From Stenotrophomonas sp. ZAC14D1_NAIMI4_1 (GTDB lineage Bacteria; Pseudomonadota; Gammaproteobacteria; Xanthomonadales; Xanthomonadaceae), in NCBI RefSeq assembly GCF_003086775.1, contig NZ_CP026001.1, positions 4,244,125 through 4,308,124 of the forward strand: a stretch of DNA of 64,000 bases, given 5' to 3'. The notes beneath the pieces are model-generated. The model was not told the DNA's origin. It made no database searches and saw only the letters and a list, made by a program, of their open reading frames with translations. This document shows, piece by piece, positions 46,805-56,053 of the stretch. Each line of letters starts with the position of its first letter. Position 1 is the stretch's first letter. Made by a program: the position numbers and the translations under genes.

Positions 46805-47482
46805 TCAGCCCCGCGCCGCAGTGACATTCGCGCGCATCTGCGCGATCACGTCCTGGTAGCTGGTCTTGGCGTTGAAGATGGCCGAACCTGCGACGAAGGT
46901 GTCGGCGCCGGCAGCGGCGATCGCACCGATGTTGTCGGCCTTCACGCCGCCGTCGATCTCCAGGCGGATGTCCTTGCCGCTGGCATCGATCTTCTGGCGG
47001 ACCACGCGCAGCTTGTCCAGCGCCGAGGGGATGAAGGCCTGGCCGCCGAAGCCCGGGTTGACCGACATCAGCAGCACCAGGTCCAGGTCATCCAGCACCC
47101 AGTCCAGGATGTCCACCGGGGTGGCCGGGTTCAGCACGATGCCCGGCTTGCAGCCCAGCGAACGGATCAGCTGGATGGTGCGGTGCGGGTGGCGGCTGGC
47201 CTCCGGGTGGAAGCTGATGTAGGTGGCGCCGGCCTCGGCGAAGTCCGGGATGATGCGGTCCACCGGCTCGACCATCAGGTGCACGTCGATCGGCGCGGTC
47301 ACGCCGTGCTTGCGCAGGGCCTGGCAGACCATCGGGCCGATGGTCAGGTTGGGCACGTAATGGTTGTCCATCACGTCGAAGTGGACCCAGTCCGCACCGG
47401 CGGCCAGGACGTTGTCCACTTCCTCGCCCAGGCGGGCGAAATCGGCGGACAGGATGGACGGGGCGATGAGGCAGTTGGACAT
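46805..47482 (-). CDS. rpe: Ribulose-phosphate 3-epimerase
   Basis: Interconverts ribulose 5-phosphate and xylulose 5-phosphate in the pentose phosphate pathway. 225 residues, TIM barrel; motifs [53 protein letters not shown] and [12 protein letters not shown] are intact with metal-binding His and Asp. It ends 3 bp before the GNAT gene and starts 30 bp after the DnaJ-domain gene. Confidence 0.96.
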   Translation of the reverse strand: MSNCLIAPSILSADFARLGEEVDNVLAAGADWVHFDVMDNHYVPNLTIGPMVCQALRKHGVTAPIDVHLMVEPVDRIIPDFAEAGATYISFHPEASRHPHRTIQLIRSLGCKPGIVLNPATPVDILDWVLDDLDLVLLMSVNPGFGGQAFIPSALDKLRVVRQKIDASGKDIRLEIDGGVKADNIGAIAAAGADTFVAGSAIFNAKTSYQDVIAQMRANVTAARG

Positions 47483-47512
47483 GGCCGGGGCCTTGGGGAC
47501 GAGGGAAAGGGG

Positions 47513-47842
47513 TCAGCGCTTGCGCAGCGTCTTGATGCGGTCGTAGGCGGCGTTGATCCGCCGCGACTTCTGCTCGGCCTGCTGCTGCAGCTCGGGGGCC
47601 GCGCCGCCGAGCTTGTCGGGGTGGTACTGGGAAATGAGCTTGCGGTAGGCCCGCTCGACCTCGGCGTCGGTGGCCTCGGACGTCAGCCCCAGCTCGCGGT
47701 ACGGGTTTTCCTTGTTCAGGCGGAACCAGTCCGAATCGAAGGCATGGCCGAGCAGCAGGCCGATGACCGCCCCGAACAGCGGATTGGGCCGGAACAGCAG
47801 GGCACCGGCGATGAAACCGAGCAGTTTTCCGTACCAGCGCAT
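47513..47842 (-). CDS. Membrane-anchored DnaJ-domain protein (short DjlA-like)
   Basis: A 109-residue protein with an N-terminal hydrophobic helix (MRWYGKLLGFIAGALLFRPN...) and a C-terminal J domain with the HPD tripeptide in YRKLISQYHPDKLGG. It resembles DjlA reduced to its membrane anchor and J domain, without the central TerB-like domain. It should recruit a DnaK-type chaperone to the membrane. The start was placed where GGAG precedes ATG by 6 nt; a start 12 codons upstream has no ribosome binding site. Confidence 0.82.
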   Translation of the reverse strand: MRWYGKLLGFIAGALLFRPNPLFGAVIGLLLGHAFDSDWFRLNKENPYRELGLTSEATDAEVERAYRKLISQYHPDKLGGAAPELQQQAEQKSRRINAAYDRIKTLRKR

Positions 47843-47983
47843 GGCGCTCCGGGGGCGGCCGACGAAATGGACGCTCATTTTACGTCACAGCGGGCCCGGA
47901 CCGCTTTACACTAGGCCGCCCGCTGGTCAGCGGGCCCGCCGGGTCCGCTGGGCAGCCGTATCGACAACGCCCCAGGAGTGCCC

Positions 47984-48910
47984 GTGCCAACCACGCTGTT
48001 GCAATCCGATCTCCCCGGCCTGCCCTTGCGCCATCGCGGCAAGGTGCGTGATGTGTTCGATATCCCGCGCGAGCGGCTGCCTGCAGGGACCCCGCCGGGC
48101 GACTACCTGCTGATGGTGGCCACCGATCGCCTGTCGGCGTTCGATGTGGTCCTGCCCGACCCGATCCCGGGCAAGGGCGAGATGCTCTGCCAGGTCTCCA
48201 ACTTCTGGTTCGCCAAGACCGCGCACCTGATGCCCAACCACCTGACCGGCATCGACGTGGCCAGCGTGCTGCCCGAAGGCGTGGACCCGGCCCTGTACGC
48301 CAAGCGCGCGGTGGTCACCCGCAAGCTGAAGCCGGTGCCGGTGGAAGCGATCGCCCGCGGCTACCTGATCGGCAGCGGCTGGAAGGACTACCAGCGCACC
48401 GGCAAGGTCAGCGGCATCGACCTGCCCGATGGCCTGCGCCAGGCCGAGCAGCTGCCCGAGCCGATCTTCACCCCGTCCACCAAGGCCGCCGTCGGCGACC
48501 ATGACGAGAACATCGATTTCGATGCGATGGTCAAGCAGGTGGGCGCGGACCTGGCCGAGCGCGTGCGCGATGCCACCCTGCGCATCTACAAGTTCGCCGC
48601 GGACTATGCCCGCGAGCGCGGCATCATCCTGGCCGACACCAAGTTCGAGTTCGGCACCGATGCCGATGGCCGCCTGTACATCATGGACGAGATGCTGACG
48701 CCGGATTCCTCGCGTTACTGGCCGGCCGACGAGTACGAGGTGGGCACCAGCCCGCCGAGCTACGACAAGCAGTTCGTGCGCGATTACCTGGAGACGCTGG
48801 ACTGGGGCAAGACCGCCCCGGGCCCGGCCATCCCGGCCGAAATCATCGAGCGCACCCGCGCCAAGTACGCCGAGGCGCTGCAGCGCCTGGCCGGCATCAG
48901 CGTCGACTGA
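47984..48910 (+). CDS. purC: Phosphoribosylaminoimidazole-succinocarboxamide synthase
   Basis: Joins aspartate to CAIR in purine synthesis. 308 residues, the longer (yeast-like) form of SAICAR synthetase. Motifs: GKVRDVFDI and [13 protein letters not shown] near the N-terminus, [17 protein letters not shown], and [14 protein letters not shown] start with AGGAG six nt upstream; another GTG two codons earlier overlaps the Shine-Dalgarno. Divergent from the DnaJ-domain gene. Confidence 0.95.
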   Translation: MPTTLLQSDLPGLPLRHRGKVRDVFDIPRERLPAGTPPGDYLLMVATDRLSAFDVVLPDPIPGKGEMLCQVSNFWFAKTAHLMPNHLTGIDVASVLPEGVDPALYAKRAVVTRKLKPVPVEAIARGYLIGSGWKDYQRTGKVSGIDLPDGLRQAEQLPEPIFTPSTKAAVGDHDENIDFDAMVKQVGADLAERVRDATLRIYKFAADYARERGIILADTKFEFGTDADGRLYIMDEMLTPDSSRYWPADEYEVGTSPPSYDKQFVRDYLETLDWGKTAPGPAIPAEIIERTRAKYAEALQRLAGISVD

Positions 48911-49015
48911 TGCCCCTGCGCCCCCGGCCGGTCTGGCCGGGGGCGTTCGCGCAGCCAGGCATGGCCTGGCTCTACTGCGGGCGTGGCGGGAGATGCGCCC
49001 GATGAATTGGACCCG

Positions 49016-49102
49016 GTAGAGTCGACCGTTGGTCGACTATCGCGCGCAGCACGGGAATTTCGCGATCTGATGGTAGGGCAGTCGACTGACAGTCGACTCT
49101 AC
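49016..49102. repeat. 87-bp double SMAG unit with conserved spacer (copy 2)
   Basis: GTAGAGTCGACCGTTGGTCGAC, the same spacer as copy 1 with about ten changes, and an inverted end CAGTCGACTCTAC. It lies between purC and the Mpo1-like gene. Confidence 0.8.
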
Positions 49103-49193
49103 CAAGTCGACGCTACCAAGTCGGCCCCACCCCGCCGGCCCACCATTTTGCGCCCCCCATGATCGCGCGGTGCTGCGGGAGTATGCTGGCAGC

Positions 49194-49679
49194 ATGCAGA
49201 CCACCACCCAGCTTGCGCGGCCGATCGACCGCTACTTCGCCAGCTACTCCGACGACCACCGCAATGTGATCAACCAGCGCATCCACGTGGTGGCGGTACC
49301 GGCGATCCTGTGGTCGGTGGTGGCCCTGCTGTGGTGCGTACCGCCGCTGATCACCTGGTTCCAGTACGGCATCTGGGCCGCCTTCGCGATGTTCAGCGCC
49401 TGGTGCTTCTACAACAAGCTGTCGCGCCCGCTGGGGATCGGCATGCTCATCCAGTTCTTCGTGTTCGGCTGCCTGTGCCGCCTGCTGGAAGCCGAAATCG
49501 GCCTGCACAACCTGTTCTGGCTGGCGGTGGGCGTGTTCGTGGTGGCCTGGGTCGCGCAGTTCATCGGCCACAAGTTCGAAGGCCGCAAACCCAGCTTCCT
49601 GACCGACCTGACCTACCTGCTGATCGGACCGGCCTGGGTGATGGCCAAGGCCTACCGCAAGCTCGACTGGCGCTACTGA
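49194..49679 (+). CDS. Mpo1-like (DUF962) membrane protein
   Basis: A 161-residue integral membrane protein of the Mpo1/DUF962 family; yeast Mpo1 is an Fe2+-dependent dioxygenase of 2-hydroxy fatty acid alpha-oxidation. Four transmembrane helices; conserved His residues in YSDDHRNVINQRIHVVAVP and VAQFIGHKFEGRKPSF. The ATG MQTTTQLARPIDRYF was chosen because the family begins here. Confidence 0.83.
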   Translation: MQTTTQLARPIDRYFASYSDDHRNVINQRIHVVAVPAILWSVVALLWCVPPLITWFQYGIWAAFAMFSAWCFYNKLSRPLGIGMLIQFFVFGCLCRLLEAEIGLHNLFWLAVGVFVVAWVAQFIGHKFEGRKPSFLTDLTYLLIGPAWVMAKAYRKLDWRY

Positions 49680-50033
49680 CACCTCCCGCCGCGCCCACCG
49701 GCCATCGTTTCCTGAACGGGCGCGGCCCGTCACCCCTGCTGCACGATCGACCTGCCAGCCTGCGATGCACAGGCGGCGCAGGCCTGCCTGCCGGTTCGCC
49801 GTGTGGCCCCCAGCCGTTGCCACGCGGGGGCGCAGCCCCCCATGCGCGGGCGTAGGGAGCCGATCCGGCAAAGCCGGCGACCACACCCTGCAAGGCACGG
49901 AAAAGGGCGTGCCGCACCGCAAAAAAGATGAATAGCGCACGTTACATGCCGTTTGTAGCCGTTACATGGGTTTCGGCGACATTTGGCTGACTGTTAGACT
50001 CAATGACCTGCTCGTGAATCATGGATTCCCTGC
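49680..50033. other. Gap between Mpo1-like gene and Mrp operon, with structured GC-rich block and possible operator
   Basis: About 49680-49915 is GC-rich with several small hairpins (GGGGGC-GCA-GCCCCC, CCGGC-AAA-GCCGG, GGCACG / CGTGCC). Open frames on both strands here are Arg/Pro/Gly-rich and not credible. The last 90 bp are more AT-rich and contain GTTACATG twice, 20 bp apart, before the Mrp operon. Confidence 0.55.
49941..49968 (+). promoter_or_regulatory. Direct repeat GTTACATG upstream of the Mrp operon
   Basis: The octamer GTTACATG occurs at 49941 and again at 49961, exactly 20 bp (two helical turns) apart, about 70 bp before the operon start. It may be a regulator binding site; inference only. 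Confidence 0.3.
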
Positions 50034-52862
50034 ATGCTCCCCAGCCTGCCCCTGCTGCTGGCCCTGCCGTTCCTGATGGCAGTGGCTGTTGCGGCCTTCC
50101 CCCGTAGTTCCCGCTCGACAGCCGCCTGGCTGGCGGCGCTGGCGCCGTTGGGCGGCCTGGCCATCCTCGGCTGGCTGACCCCGGCGGTGATGGACGGGCA
50201 GGTGGTCCGCACCCTGGTGCCCTGGCTGCCGCAGATAGGTCTGGATTTCGCCCTGCGCCTGGATGGCCTGGCCTGGATGTTCGCCGGCATGGTGCTGGGC
50301 ATCGGTGCGCTGGTGGTGCTGTATGCGCGCTACTACCTCAGCAGCCAGGACAACGCGCACCGCTTCTACTGCTACCTGCTGCTGTTCATGGGCGCCATGC
50401 TGGGCATGGTGCTGTCGGGCAACCTGCTGCTGCTGATGGTGTTCTGGGAAATGACCAGCATCAGCTCGTTCCTGCTGATCGGCTTCTGGTCGCACCGCAA
50501 GGATGCCCGCGAGGGCGCGCGGATGGCGCTGGTGATCACCGGCGGCGGCGGCCTGGCCCTGCTCGGTGGCGTGCTGCTGATCGGCCGCATCGTCGGCAGC
50601 TTCGATCTGGACGTGGTGCTGGCCGCCGGCGAGCAGATCCGCGCCAGCGCGCTCTACCCCTACGCCCTGTTCCTGGTGCTGGCCGGCATCTTCACCAAGA
50701 GCGCGCAGTTCCCGTTCCACTTCTGGCTGCCGCACGCCATGGCCGCGCCCACCCCGGTGTCGGCCTACCTGCATTCGGCCACCATGGTGAAGGCCGGCGT
50801 ATTCCTGCTGGCACGCCTGCACCCGGCCCTGGCCGGCAGCGACCTGTTCTTCTACACGGTCAGCGGCATCGGCGCGCTGACCCTGCTGATCGGCGCCTGG
50901 AACGCGATCTTCCAGCACGACCTGAAGGGCCTGCTGGCCTATTCGACGATCTCGCACCTGGGCCTGATCACCCTGCTGTTCGGCCTGTCCACGCCGATGG
51001 CGGTGGTGGCCGGCGTGTTCCACATCCTCAACCACGCCACCTTCAAGGCCTCGCTGTTCATGGCCGCCGGCATCATCGACCACGAGACCGGCACCCGCGA
51101 CATGCGCAAGCTGGGCGGGCTGCGCAGGTTGATGCCCTTCACCAGCGCGCTGGCGATCATCGCTTCGCTGGCGATGGCCGGCATTCCGCTGCTCAACGGC
51201 TTCCTGTCCAAGGAAATGTTGTTTGCCGAGGCGCTGACCGCCGGCGGACCCGGCACCATGCGCACGGCCGTGTCGATCGCCGCGCTGCTGGCCGGCGTGT
51301 TCGGCGTGGCCTACAGCCTGCGCTTCGTTCACGACACATTCTTCGGCCCCGGCCCGCATGGCCTGGACCGCGTACCGCACGAGCCGCCGCGCTGGATGAA
51401 GGTGCCGGTGGAGATCCTGGTGGTGATCTGCGTGGCGGTGGGCATCGCCCCGGCGCTGACCGTGGCACCGGTGCTGCACGCTGCGGCCGGTTCCATCCTC
51501 GGCAGCGCCATGCCCGAGTACAGCCTGTCGGTCTGGCACGGCTTCAACCTGCCGCTGGCGATGAGCGCGATCGGCGTGGTCGGCGGCGTGGCCCTGTACT
51601 TCGGCCTGCGCAAGCTGATCAACCTGCACGGCGTGCAGAACACCACCACCGGCCGCAACGTCTTCCATGCGCAGCTGGACACGATTTCCGCGCTGGCCAT
51701 GCGCCTGACCAACGGCATCGCCAACGGCAGCCTGCAGCGCATGCTGCTGGGCCTGGTACTGGTGGCGATCACCGTGGCCGCCGCACCGTACATCGCCAAC
51801 CCGGCCTCGCCCAACTGGACCCGGCCGCAGCCGATCCCGCTGCTGGGCTGGGCGCTGTGGCTGGTGATGATGGCCTGTGCGGTGGCGACCCTGCGCGTGT
51901 ACAAGCAGCGCCTGCTGGCGGTGCTGCTGGTGGGTGGCGTCGGCCTGATGGTGTCGCTGACCTTCGTGTTCCTGTCCGCCCCGGACCTGGCGCTGACCCA
52001 GCTGCTGGTGGAGATGGTGACCCTGGTGCTGATGCTGCTGGGCATGAACTACCTGCCCGCCCAGTCGGGGCCGGAGCGGCCACGCTGGCGCAAGCGCCGC
52101 GATGCGGTCATCGCGATCCTCGCCGGCAGCGGCCTCGGCGCGCTGGCCTACAGCGCGATGACCCTGCCGCCGAACACCATGGCCGGCGAGATGCTCGCCC
52201 GCGCCCTGCCCGAGGCCTATGGGCAGAACGTGGTCAACGTGATCCTGGTCGACTTCCGCGGCTTCGATACCTTCGGCGAGATCACCGTGTTCGGCATTGC
52301 CGCGCTGGTGGTGCATGCCCTGCTGCGGCGCACGCGCATGGCGCCGGAACAGATCATGCCCGGCCCGCCGATCAAGCTGCCGGTGCCGGCCGATCTGGCC
52401 CAGATCATGTTCCCGCTCACCCTGACGGTGTCGATCTTCCTGTTCCTGCGCGGCCACAACGCGCCCGGCGGCGGCTTCATCGCCGGCCTGGTACTGGCGG
52501 TGCCGCTGCTGATCCAGTACGTGATCCAGGGCACCGCATCGGTCGAATCACGCTTCGGCTTCGACTACATCCGCTGCATCGGCATGGGCCTGCTGATCGC
52601 CCTGCTCAGCGGCAGCGCCTCGATGCTGTTCGGCGTGCCGTTCCTGACCAGCGGCCACCTCGACCTGCACCTGCCGTTGATCGGTGAGGTGCCGCTGGCC
52701 AGCGCCATTGGCTTTGACATCGGCGTCTACCTGGTGGTGTTCGGCGGCGCCATGCTGATGCTGTCGATGATGGCCACCGTGAAGCCCTCGCGTACCCGCA
52801 GCGCGCGCAAGGGCGAGATCGACCTGCAACGCCGTTCGGCCCGCACCGGGGAGATGCACTGA
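50034..52862 (+). CDS. mrpA: Multisubunit cation/H+ antiporter, fused subunit A/B
   Basis: Largest subunit of the Mrp (Pha/Mnh) antiporter, which exchanges Na+ or K+ for H+ and contributes to alkaline pH and salt tolerance. 942 residues. Residues 1-780 are an NADH dehydrogenase subunit 5-like domain of about 20 helices, with the key Glu in FWEMTSISSFLLIGFW and Lys in KSAQFPFHFWLPHAMAAPTP. The C-terminal part (from about 785) is an MrpB domain, with RGHNAPGGGFIAGL near 806. Such A/B fusions are the rule in proteobacterial Pha systems (PhaAB). The stop overlaps the next ATG by 1 bp. Confidence 0.93.
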   Translation: MLPSLPLLLALPFLMAVAVAAFPRSSRSTAAWLAALAPLGGLAILGWLTPAVMDGQVVRTLVPWLPQIGLDFALRLDGLAWMFAGMVLGIGALVVLYARYYLSSQDNAHRFYCYLLLFMGAMLGMVLSGNLLLLMVFWEMTSISSFLLIGFWSHRKDAREGARMALVITGGGGLALLGGVLLIGRIVGSFDLDVVLAAGEQIRASALYPYALFLVLAGIFTKSAQFPFHFWLPHAMAAPTPVSAYLHSATMVKAGVFLLARLHPALAGSDLFFYTVSGIGALTLLIGAWNAIFQHDLKGLLAYSTISHLGLITLLFGLSTPMAVVAGVFHILNHATFKASLFMAAGIIDHETGTRDMRKLGGLRRLMPFTSALAIIASLAMAGIPLLNGFLSKEMLFAEALTAGGPGTMRTAVSIAALLAGVFGVAYSLRFVHDTFFGPGPHGLDRVPHEPPRWMKVPVEILVVICVAVGIAPALTVAPVLHAAAGSILGSAMPEYSLSVWHGFNLPLAMSAIGVVGGVALYFGLRKLINLHGVQNTTTGRNVFHAQLDTISALAMRLTNGIANGSLQRMLLGLVLVAITVAAAPYIANPASPNWTRPQPIPLLGWALWLVMMACAVATLRVYKQRLLAVLLVGGVGLMVSLTFVFLSAPDLALTQLLVEMVTLVLMLLGMNYLPAQSGPERPRWRKRRDAVIAILAGSGLGALAYSAMTLPPNTMAGEMLARALPEAYGQNVVNVILVDFRGFDTFGEITVFGIAALVVHALLRRTRMAPEQIMPGPPIKLPVPADLAQIMFPLTLTVSIFLFLRGHNAPGGGFIAGLVLAVPLLIQYVIQGTASVESRFGFDYIRCIGMGLLIALLSGSASMLFGVPFLTSGHLDLHLPLIGEVPLASAIGFDIGVYLVVFGGAMLMLSMMATVKPSRTRSARKGEIDLQRRSARTGEMH

Positions 52863-53239
52863 TGGAACTGGCCCTGGCCACCGCGATCGGCGTGCTGACC
52901 GCCATTGGCATCTACCTGCTGCTGCGCGCGCGCAGCTTCGATGTGATCCTCGGCATGACCTTCCTGTCCTATGCCACCAACCTGCTGATCTTCGCTGGTG
53001 GCCGCGTGGTGCAGGGCAAGGCGCCGGTGCTGCAGGACGGCCTGGAAAGCCACCTCGGCAACTACACCGATCCACTGCCGCAGGCGCTGGTGCTGACCGC
53101 CATCGTCATCGCCTTTGCGATGACCGCGGTGACCATCGTGCTGGCCATGCGCAGCCGCAGCGACAACCACAGCGACCACGTGGACGCCCACGAACCGGAT
53201 GAGGACGCACCGCCGCGTCGGGGCGAGGACCAGGCATGA
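52862..53239 (+). CDS. mrpC: Multisubunit cation/H+ antiporter subunit C
   Basis: NuoK-like subunit, 125 residues, three transmembrane helices. GIYLLLRARSFDVILGMTFLSYATNLLIF and the ALVLTAIVIAFAMTAVTIVLA segment with buried acidic surroundings match MrpC/PhaC. The His/Asp-rich tail (DNHSDHVDAHEPDEDAPP) is unusual and could bind metal or simply be disordered. Overlaps the next gene by 4 bp. Confidence 0.92.
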   Translation: MELALATAIGVLTAIGIYLLLRARSFDVILGMTFLSYATNLLIFAGGRVVQGKAPVLQDGLESHLGNYTDPLPQALVLTAIVIAFAMTAVTIVLAMRSRSDNHSDHVDAHEPDEDAPPRRGEDQA

Positions 53240-54771
53240 ACCATCTGGTGATCCTGCCGATCCTGATTCCGCTGCTCGGCGCCGCGCTGTCGCTGTTCGT
53301 CGAACACCGCCGTTACGGCCCGAAGGTGCAGCGCAGCGTGGCCTGGACCGCACTGGGTGCGCTGGCACTGGCCGTGGGCCTGCTGTTCGCGCAGACCGCC
53401 GGCGGTGACATCAACGTCTACCTGCTGGGTGACTGGCCGTCGCGGCTGGGCATCGCGCTGGTGGCCGACCGCCTGTCGGCGTGGATGCTGCTGACCACCC
53501 TGCTGCTGGCCATCCCCTGCCTGATGCACGCCTGCTCGGGCTGGGACCGGCGCGCGCCGCACTTCCATGCCCTGTTCCAGTTCCAGCTGGTGGGCCTGAA
53601 CGGTGCGTTCCTCACCGGCGACATCTTCAACCTGTTCGTGTTCTTCGAGGTGATGCTGATCGCCTCCTACGGCCTGCTGCTGAGTGGTGGCCGTGGCCTG
53701 CGCATGCGCATCGGCCTGCACTACGTGGTGTTCAACGTCACCGCCTCGACCTTGTTCCTGATCGCGCTGGGCCTGCTGTACGCCTCGCTAGGGTCGCTGA
53801 ACATGGCCGAGCTGTCGCAGCGCATCGCCGAAGTGCCGGCCTCGCAGCTGACCCTGGTGAAGGCGACCATCGGCCTGTTGCTGCTGGTGTTCTGCGCGAA
53901 GGCCGCGCTGATGCCGCTGTACCTGTGGCTGCCCGAGTCCTATGCGCGTGCGCCGGCCGCAGTGGCCGCGCTGTTCGCGATCATGACCAAGGTCGGCCTG
54001 TACGCCGTGCTGCGCGTGCAGATGCTGTGGTTCGGCGAGGACGCCGGTGCCCTGGCCGGCTACGGCCGCGACTGGCTGCTGTGGGCCGGCGTGGCCACCC
54101 TGGTGCTGGGCGGCCTGGGCGCACTGGCGGCTGCCCGCCTGCGCGTGCTGATCTCCTACCTGGTCATCGTCTCGGCCGCGACGCTGTTCATCGCCTTCGC
54201 GGTGGGCACGCCGAAGGTACTGTCGGCCGGTCTCTACTACCTGCCGCACAGCAGCTTCGTTGCGGCGGCGCTGTTCCTCATCGCCGACCTGATCCGCCGC
54301 CGTCGTGGCGGTGCCAGCGATCGCAAGGAAGTGGTGGCACCGATGCCGGGCAAGGAAACGCCGGCCGTGCTGTTCCTGATCGGCGCGGTCTCGGTGGCCG
54401 GCCTGCCGCCGCTGTCCGGCTTCCTGGCCAAGGCCGCGCTGCTGGCCGGCATGCCCGCGCAGTACACCGGTGCGGTGTGGACGGCGGTGCTGGCCAGCAG
54501 CCTGCTGGTCATCATGGGCCTGACCCGCGGTGGCATTCGCCTGTTCTGGCGCGTGCCGACGCCCGACCCGGAGGCACCGCCGCCGCGCAAGGCACCGTTG
54601 CGCCGCATCGAGCTGTACGCCGCCTGCCTGCTGCTGGCCTACGGCATCGGCATGACCCTGGGTGCCGCACCGCTGATGCGCCACACCGATGCCATCGCCG
54701 CCCAGCTGCTGCAGCCAGGTGACTACGTGCAGCAGTTGCGCGCGACCACGCCGGAGATCCGCCAGCCATGA
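53236..54771 (+). CDS. mrpD: Multisubunit cation/H+ antiporter subunit D
   Basis: NuoM/N-like subunit thought to carry a proton path. 511 residues, about 14 helices. The conserved Glu in NLFVFFEVMLIASYGLLL and Lys in FCAKAALMPLYLWLPESYARAP and MTKVGLYAVLR are present. ATGA overlaps at both ends point to coupled translation. Confidence 0.93.
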   Translation: MNHLVILPILIPLLGAALSLFVEHRRYGPKVQRSVAWTALGALALAVGLLFAQTAGGDINVYLLGDWPSRLGIALVADRLSAWMLLTTLLLAIPCLMHACSGWDRRAPHFHALFQFQLVGLNGAFLTGDIFNLFVFFEVMLIASYGLLLSGGRGLRMRIGLHYVVFNVTASTLFLIALGLLYASLGSLNMAELSQRIAEVPASQLTLVKATIGLLLLVFCAKAALMPLYLWLPESYARAPAAVAALFAIMTKVGLYAVLRVQMLWFGEDAGALAGYGRDWLLWAGVATLVLGGLGALAAARLRVLISYLVIVSAATLFIAFAVGTPKVLSAGLYYLPHSSFVAAALFLIADLIRRRRGGASDRKEVVAPMPGKETPAVLFLIGAVSVAGLPPLSGFLAKAALLAGMPAQYTGAVWTAVLASSLLVIMGLTRGGIRLFWRVPTPDPEAPPPRKAPLRRIELYAACLLLAYGIGMTLGAAPLMRHTDAIAAQLLQPGDYVQQLRATTPEIRQP

Positions 54772-55274
54772 CCGCCAAGCGTTCCTTCCGCCGCCGCGTG
54801 TTCCCCTCGCCCGCCCTGAGCATGATGGTGGTGGCGTTCTGGCTGCTGATGTCCGACAGCTTCACCCTCGGCCAGATCGTGCTGGGCCTGGTGCTGGGCG
54901 TGGTGGTGCCGCTGTTCGCCGCGCGCCTGGACCGCGAGTTCGCCCGCATCGGCACGCTGCGGCCGGTGCCCAGGCTGCTGGTCGTCACCCTGTGGGACAT
55001 CCTGATGTCCAACATCCGCGTGGCCATCCAGGTGCTCGGCCCGGAGCGCAACATCCACCCCGGTTTCATCTGGTTGCCGCTGGATATCGCCAACATCCAT
55101 GGCATCGCCGCGCTGACCAGCATGATCACCCTGACCCCGGGCACCGTGTCGGCCGCGCTGAGCGATGACCGCAAGTACCTGCTGGTGCACGTGCTGCACC
55201 TGGAAGACCCGCAGGAGCTGATCGACACGATCAAGCGACGTTACGAAGCCCCGTTGATGGAGATCTTCCCATGA
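54768..55274 (+). CDS. mrpE: Multisubunit cation/H+ antiporter subunit E
   Basis: 168 residues with two or three transmembrane helices and a soluble C-terminal domain. MrpE signatures: FWLLMSDSFTLGQIVLGLVL, IHPGFIWLPLDI and ALTSMITLTPGTVSAALS. Required for assembly or stability of the complex in studied systems. Overlaps both neighbours by 4 bp. Confidence 0.92.
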   Translation: MTAKRSFRRRVFPSPALSMMVVAFWLLMSDSFTLGQIVLGLVLGVVVPLFAARLDREFARIGTLRPVPRLLVVTLWDILMSNIRVAIQVLGPERNIHPGFIWLPLDIANIHGIAALTSMITLTPGTVSAALSDDRKYLLVHVLHLEDPQELIDTIKRRYEAPLMEIFP

Positions 55275-55555
55275 CTGGATTCCAGATCATCCAGACCACC
55301 CTGGTGGTGTGCATGCACGTGGTCGGCCTGGCCATGCTGCTGGGCACCTGGCGCCTGCTGCGCGGCCCGACCGTGCCCGACCGCATCCTCGCGCTGGACA
55401 CGCTGTCGGTGACCGCCATCGCCGAGCTGATGCTGTTCGGCATGTACCTGAACTCGGCGATCTACTTCGAAGCGGCGCTGGTCATTGCCATGCTCGGCTT
55501 CGGCAGCACCGTGGTGCTGAGCAAGTTCGTGCTGCGCCGGGACATCGTCGAATGA
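55271..55555 (+). CDS. mrpF: Multisubunit cation/H+ antiporter subunit F
   Basis: 94 residues, three transmembrane helices; the acidic residue pattern RGPTVPDRILALDTLSVTAIA is the MrpF hallmark (in other systems the Asp is essential). Overlaps both neighbours by 4 bp. Confidence 0.92.
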   Translation: MTGFQIIQTTLVVCMHVVGLAMLLGTWRLLRGPTVPDRILALDTLSVTAIAELMLFGMYLNSAIYFEAALVIAMLGFGSTVVLSKFVLRRDIVE

Positions 55556-55941
55556 TCACCTTCATCCAGATCGCCCTGTCGGTGCTGCTGCTGTTTGGCT
55601 GCTTCTTCATCCTGGTCGGTGCGCTGGGGCTGGTGAAGCTGTCGACCTTCTTCAAGCGCCTGCACGCGCCGACCAAGGCCAGCACGCTGGGCGTGGGCTG
55701 CGTGCTGGCGTGTTCGGTCTGCTACCACATCTTCCTGGGCCAGGACCCGCAGCCGCGCGAGCTGCTGATCACCGTGTTCCTGTTCATCACCGCGCCAATC
55801 AGCGCGCACATGATGGCCAAGGCCGCGCTGTCGCTGCTGATGGAAACCCGGCCCAGCCTGCCGGGCAACGAACGCGCCAAGGAAGAACAGCTGCCGCCGC
55901 CGGAACCGGCGCGGGAAGAGGACACCCCGCAGAACCGGTAG
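55552..55941 (+). CDS. mrpG: Multisubunit cation/H+ antiporter subunit G
   Basis: 129 residues; three helices with GALGLVKLSTFFKRLHAPTKASTLGVG, the MrpG motif, then a Glu/Pro-rich cytoplasmic tail. Last gene of the operon. The TAG stop codon lies in the GTAG head of a SMAG repeat. Confidence 0.92.
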   Translation: MITFIQIALSVLLLFGCFFILVGALGLVKLSTFFKRLHAPTKASTLGVGCVLACSVCYHIFLGQDPQPRELLITVFLFITAPISAHMMAKAALSLLMETRPSLPGNERAKEEQLPPPEPAREEDTPQNR

Positions 55942-56053
55942 GTGCCGGCCGCTGGCCGGCATGGCTCATTGAGGGTGGGTGCCACAGCTCATTGATGGTG
56001 GGTGCCGACCGTTGGTCGGCACGGCCCGTCATCCACGCATGGCGTGGATCTAC
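55938..56053. repeat. Three REP palindromes between mrpG and the convergent antiporter
   Basis: GTAGGTGCCGGCCGCTGGCCGGC at the mrpG stop, GTGGGTGCCGACC / GGTCGGCAC at 55998-56022, and ATCCACGC / GCGTGGATCTAC at 56031-56053, whose inverted GTAG supplies the stop codon of the gene from the other side. Both convergent genes thus end inside repeats. Confidence 0.85.

Noticed and set aside
49113..49940. Minus-strand open frame of 275 codons over the Mpo1-like gene and the following gap
   Set aside because: It overlaps a recognisable gene and translates repeat-like sequence with no domain.
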